DNA of 7,401 nucleotides from an uncultured Macromonas sp. (GTDB taxonomy: Bacteria > Pseudomonadota > Gammaproteobacteria > Burkholderiales > Burkholderiaceae): assembly GCA_946481585.1 (NCBI GenBank), contig CAMLOF010000147.1, positions 1 to 7,401 of the forward strand. The letters are read 5' to 3'. The notes beneath the pieces were generated by a model that saw only the letters and a list, made by a program, of their open reading frames with translations, did not search any database and had not been told where the DNA came from. Made by a program: the position numbers and the translations under genes. Shown here piece by piece: positions 5,784-7,401 of the stretch (the stretch's first letter is position 1; each line of letters starts with the position of its first letter).

Positions 5784-5798
5784 CATCGTTTTCCCTGT
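5774..5798. promoter_or_regulatory. 9-bp inverted repeat in the divergent promoter region
   Basis: ACAGGGAAA (5774-5782) and TTTCCCTGT (5790-5798) are perfect 9-bp arms around a 7-base spacer. The site lies between the divergent esterase and HDOD genes, 89 bases upstream of the esterase ATG. It may be a regulator binding site. On the minus strand the stem is followed by a short TTT run (5771-5773), so a leader attenuator is the alternative. No gene ends here, which argues against an ordinary gene-end terminator. Confidence 0.45.
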
Positions 5799-5876
5799 GG
5801 GGCATGCAAAATACCTTCAAAAGGCGCGCACCAAAACGATCTTGGCACCTCTTATTCATCCACTGCATCCACGAAC

Positions 5877-6743
5877 GTGACCCAGCACATCCAGGACGAA
5901 CTCGACCGTGCCCGCAAGTCTGGCCCAGTGCGCGACATCATCATCCCGCCCTGCCCAGAACTGCTCCGCCAACTGCAGGAAGCCATTGCTCACGGCGAGC
6001 CGGATGTTGCCTCGCTGGACCGCATTGCCAGCGCCGACGTGGCCATGGCCGCCGCCCTGATGCGCCAGGCCAACAGCCCGCTTTACGCTCTGGCCCAGCC
6101 CGTGCACACCGTGGGGCAAGCACTCACCGTGCTGGGCGTGCGCCCCGCCGTGCAACTGCTCACCGGCTTCCTCACCCGGCACGCCCTGCAGGTGCAGTCA
6201 CCGCTGCTGGGGCATTTCTGGGAAAGCTCCACCCGCCGGGCCATCGCCTGCGAGCACATCGGGCACCAGCTCTACGGCATGAACCCTGGACTGGCCTACA
6301 GCTTCGGGCTGTTCTGCCACGTAGGCATACCGGTGATGCTGCGCGGCGTCAAAGGCTACGGCAGCACCATCACCGAAGCGCTGGCCCGCAAAGACCGCAC
6401 CTTCACCCAGACGGAGAACGCCAACCACCGCACCGACCACGCCGTGGTGGGTGCCATCGTGGCCCGCACTTGGCACCTGCCTGCCGAGGTGGCGGTGGCC
6501 ATCCGACTGCACCACGATTTCTCGGCCCTGCAAGACGGGCGCTTTCCCGACGCCGTGCGCCACCTCGTGGCCATGGGGTTGATCGCGGAATACCTGGTCC
6601 AGCAGCACGAAGGCGTGGCGGAACCCGCCGACTGGCGCATGCACGGTGATCCATGCCTGCGGCACCTGCAAATCGACGAAACCGAGGTGGAGCACTGGGT
6701 GGACGAACTCCACCCCGCCTTCGAGGCCGTGGACCTGGCCTGA
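5877..6743 (+). CDS. HDOD domain protein, probable signalling role
   Basis: Cytoplasmic protein of 288 residues that is almost wholly one HDOD domain (PF08668-like), a helical relative of HD phosphohydrolases usually without their metal-dependent activity. Supporting stretches: IIIPPCPELLRQL (21-33), the DV..L..I...D.A..A.LMRQANSPLY helices (43-70), AL.VLG.R...QLL (82-95), and the terminal pattern ENANHRTDHAVVGAIVARTWHLP followed by AIRLHH (180-213). The usual HD metal dyad in the middle is not present as such: it reads FCHVGIPVM at 146-154. No receiver, GGDEF or EAL domain is attached. The start is GTG at 5877; the upstream sequence has no strong ribosome binding site and no in-frame ATG, so the start is less sure than the domain. 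It is divergent from the esterase and convergent with the flavin reductase gene. Known HDOD proteins act in stress, motility or c-di-GMP-linked control; its role here is unknown. Confidence 0.88.
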   Translation: MTQHIQDELDRARKSGPVRDIIIPPCPELLRQLQEAIAHGEPDVASLDRIASADVAMAAALMRQANSPLYALAQPVHTVGQALTVLGVRPAVQLLTGFLTRHALQVQSPLLGHFWESSTRRAIACEHIGHQLYGMNPGLAYSFGLFCHVGIPVMLRGVKGYGSTITEALARKDRTFTQTENANHRTDHAVVGAIVARTWHLPAEVAVAIRLHHDFSALQDGRFPDAVRHLVAMGLIAEYLVQQHEGVAEPADWRMHGDPCLRHLQIDETEVEHWVDELHPAFEAVDLA

Positions 6744-6833
6744 TCTGTCAGTTGCGCGGCTGGCGGCGGCTCACCAGCAGCAAGATGATGGCGAGACCGT
6801 CGAGATGGGTTTTCCGCGTGGTCAGGTTCAGGC

Positions 6834-7373
6834 TCACAGCGGATGTTCGGTGTAGAAACGCCCACCGTGGTAGAGCAGCGGCGGCACATGCGTTCGGTGC
6901 GCGCAGCGTTCCACCTCGCCCACGAAGATCACGTGGTCGCCTTCGTCGTAACGGCTGCGGTTGAAGCACTCGAACACCGCCACAGTGCCTTCCAGCAGCG
7001 GGGCGCCGCTTGCACCCTCTTTGTAGCTAACGCCTTGCCAGCGGTCTACGCCCTTGGCGGCAAAACGCTCAGCGAGTTCGCGCTGGTGTGCGCCCAGCAC
7101 GTTGATGGCGTAGTGCGACCCCTCGGCGAAGGTAGCCATGGAGGCCGCCGAACGCGACAGGCTCCACAACACCAGCGGGGGGGTCAGGGAGACTGAGTTG
7201 AAAGAATTCGCCGTCAACCCCACCAAGCGGCCGTTGGGCGCCTTGGCCGTGACAATGGTCACCCCCGTGGCGAACCGCCCCAGCGCGGCCCGCAGGCTCT
7301 GGGCGTTGGGCGCTTCGGGTGCGGGGAAATAGTCTTTGGCTGGCGATGCGGCTTGGTTGTTCTGGGACGGCAT
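6834..7373 (-). CDS. Flavin reductase-like domain protein
   Basis: Predicted NAD(P)H:flavin oxidoreductase-type protein of the flavin reductase-like (PF01613, HpaC-like) family, 179 residues from the chosen ATG. Members reduce FMN or FAD for a separate monooxygenase. Family stretches: RFATGVTIVT (33-42), GLTANSFNSVSLTPPLVLWSL (52-72), HYAINVLGAHQRELAERFA (87-105), and GDHVIFVGEV (145-154) near the C-terminus. The ATG at 7373 gives MPSQNNQ, but its upstream AGGG is only two bases away. The frame stays open to the right edge, with an in-frame TTG at 7394, so the true start may lie outside the window. No monooxygenase is visible, so the partner enzyme is unknown. Its 3' end faces the HDOD gene across 90 bases in which I see no convincing terminator. 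Confidence 0.88.
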   Translation of the reverse strand: MPSQNNQAASPAKDYFPAPEAPNAQSLRAALGRFATGVTIVTAKAPNGRLVGLTANSFNSVSLTPPLVLWSLSRSAASMATFAEGSHYAINVLGAHQRELAERFAAKGVDRWQGVSYKEGASGAPLLEGTVAVFECFNRSRYDEGDHVIFVGEVERCAHRTHVPPLLYHGGRFYTEHPL

Positions 7374-7401
7374 AACCCTGCGATTGTCTGCCAAAGCCGC
7401 C

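Noticed and set aside
6744..6833. Bidirectional terminator between the convergent HDOD and flavin reductase genes
   Set aside because: Only a 5-bp stem (6759-6763/6774-6778) is visible and no T-tract follows it on either strand, so I do not call it.
6748..6860. Minus-strand tail containing GLAIILLLVSRRQPR, resembling a membrane anchor
   Set aside because: It is the end of a frame that overlaps the flavin reductase gene out of phase, with no supported start. The short hydrophobic run is likely chance.

Overview
The window reads as part of a high-GC betaproteobacterial chromosome, most likely family Comamonadaceae (the Acidovorax, Delftia, Comamonas or Hydrogenophaga neighbourhood). This rests on codon use strongly biased to G/C third positions, the protein families present, and two kinds of palindromic GC-rich repeats that I associate with that family. 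No phage, plasmid, transposase, CRISPR, tRNA or rRNA signal is visible.

Layout, left to right. Positions 1-488 carry no gene. They hold two copies of a GC-rich palindromic repeat core in opposite orientations, and the second copy lies at the centre of a long, nearly perfect inverted repeat (220-456). Positions 489-3823 (minus strand) hold a polyamine-type (PotABCD-like) ABC importer operon in the order ATPase, substrate-binding protein, permease. The binding protein and permease overlap by one base (TGATG). Only one permease is present; a PotC-like partner would be expected beyond the left edge. The first ~30 codons of the permease are made of a second palindromic repeat type.

Positions 3824-3957 are an AT-rich gap with a candidate promoter and a 7-4-7 palindrome ahead of the ATPase. 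Positions 3958-5685 (minus strand) encode a lipoprotein of the tannase/feruloyl esterase family with an intact CS-D-HC catalytic set. It has ten further cysteines whose spacing resembles the disulfide pattern of MHETase. A 191-base divergent region with a 9-bp inverted repeat separates it from a plus-strand HDOD-domain signalling protein (5877-6743). A convergent flavin reductase-domain protein (6834-7373, minus) runs to the right edge.

Functionally, an exported esterase and an importer lie on the same strand 134 bases apart, which allows but does not prove that the importer takes up a hydrolysis product. The HDOD and flavin reductase genes have no obvious link to them. Nothing here is a clear new multi-gene system. 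The most unusual signals are the nested palindromes at the left end and the repeat-derived N-terminus of the permease.
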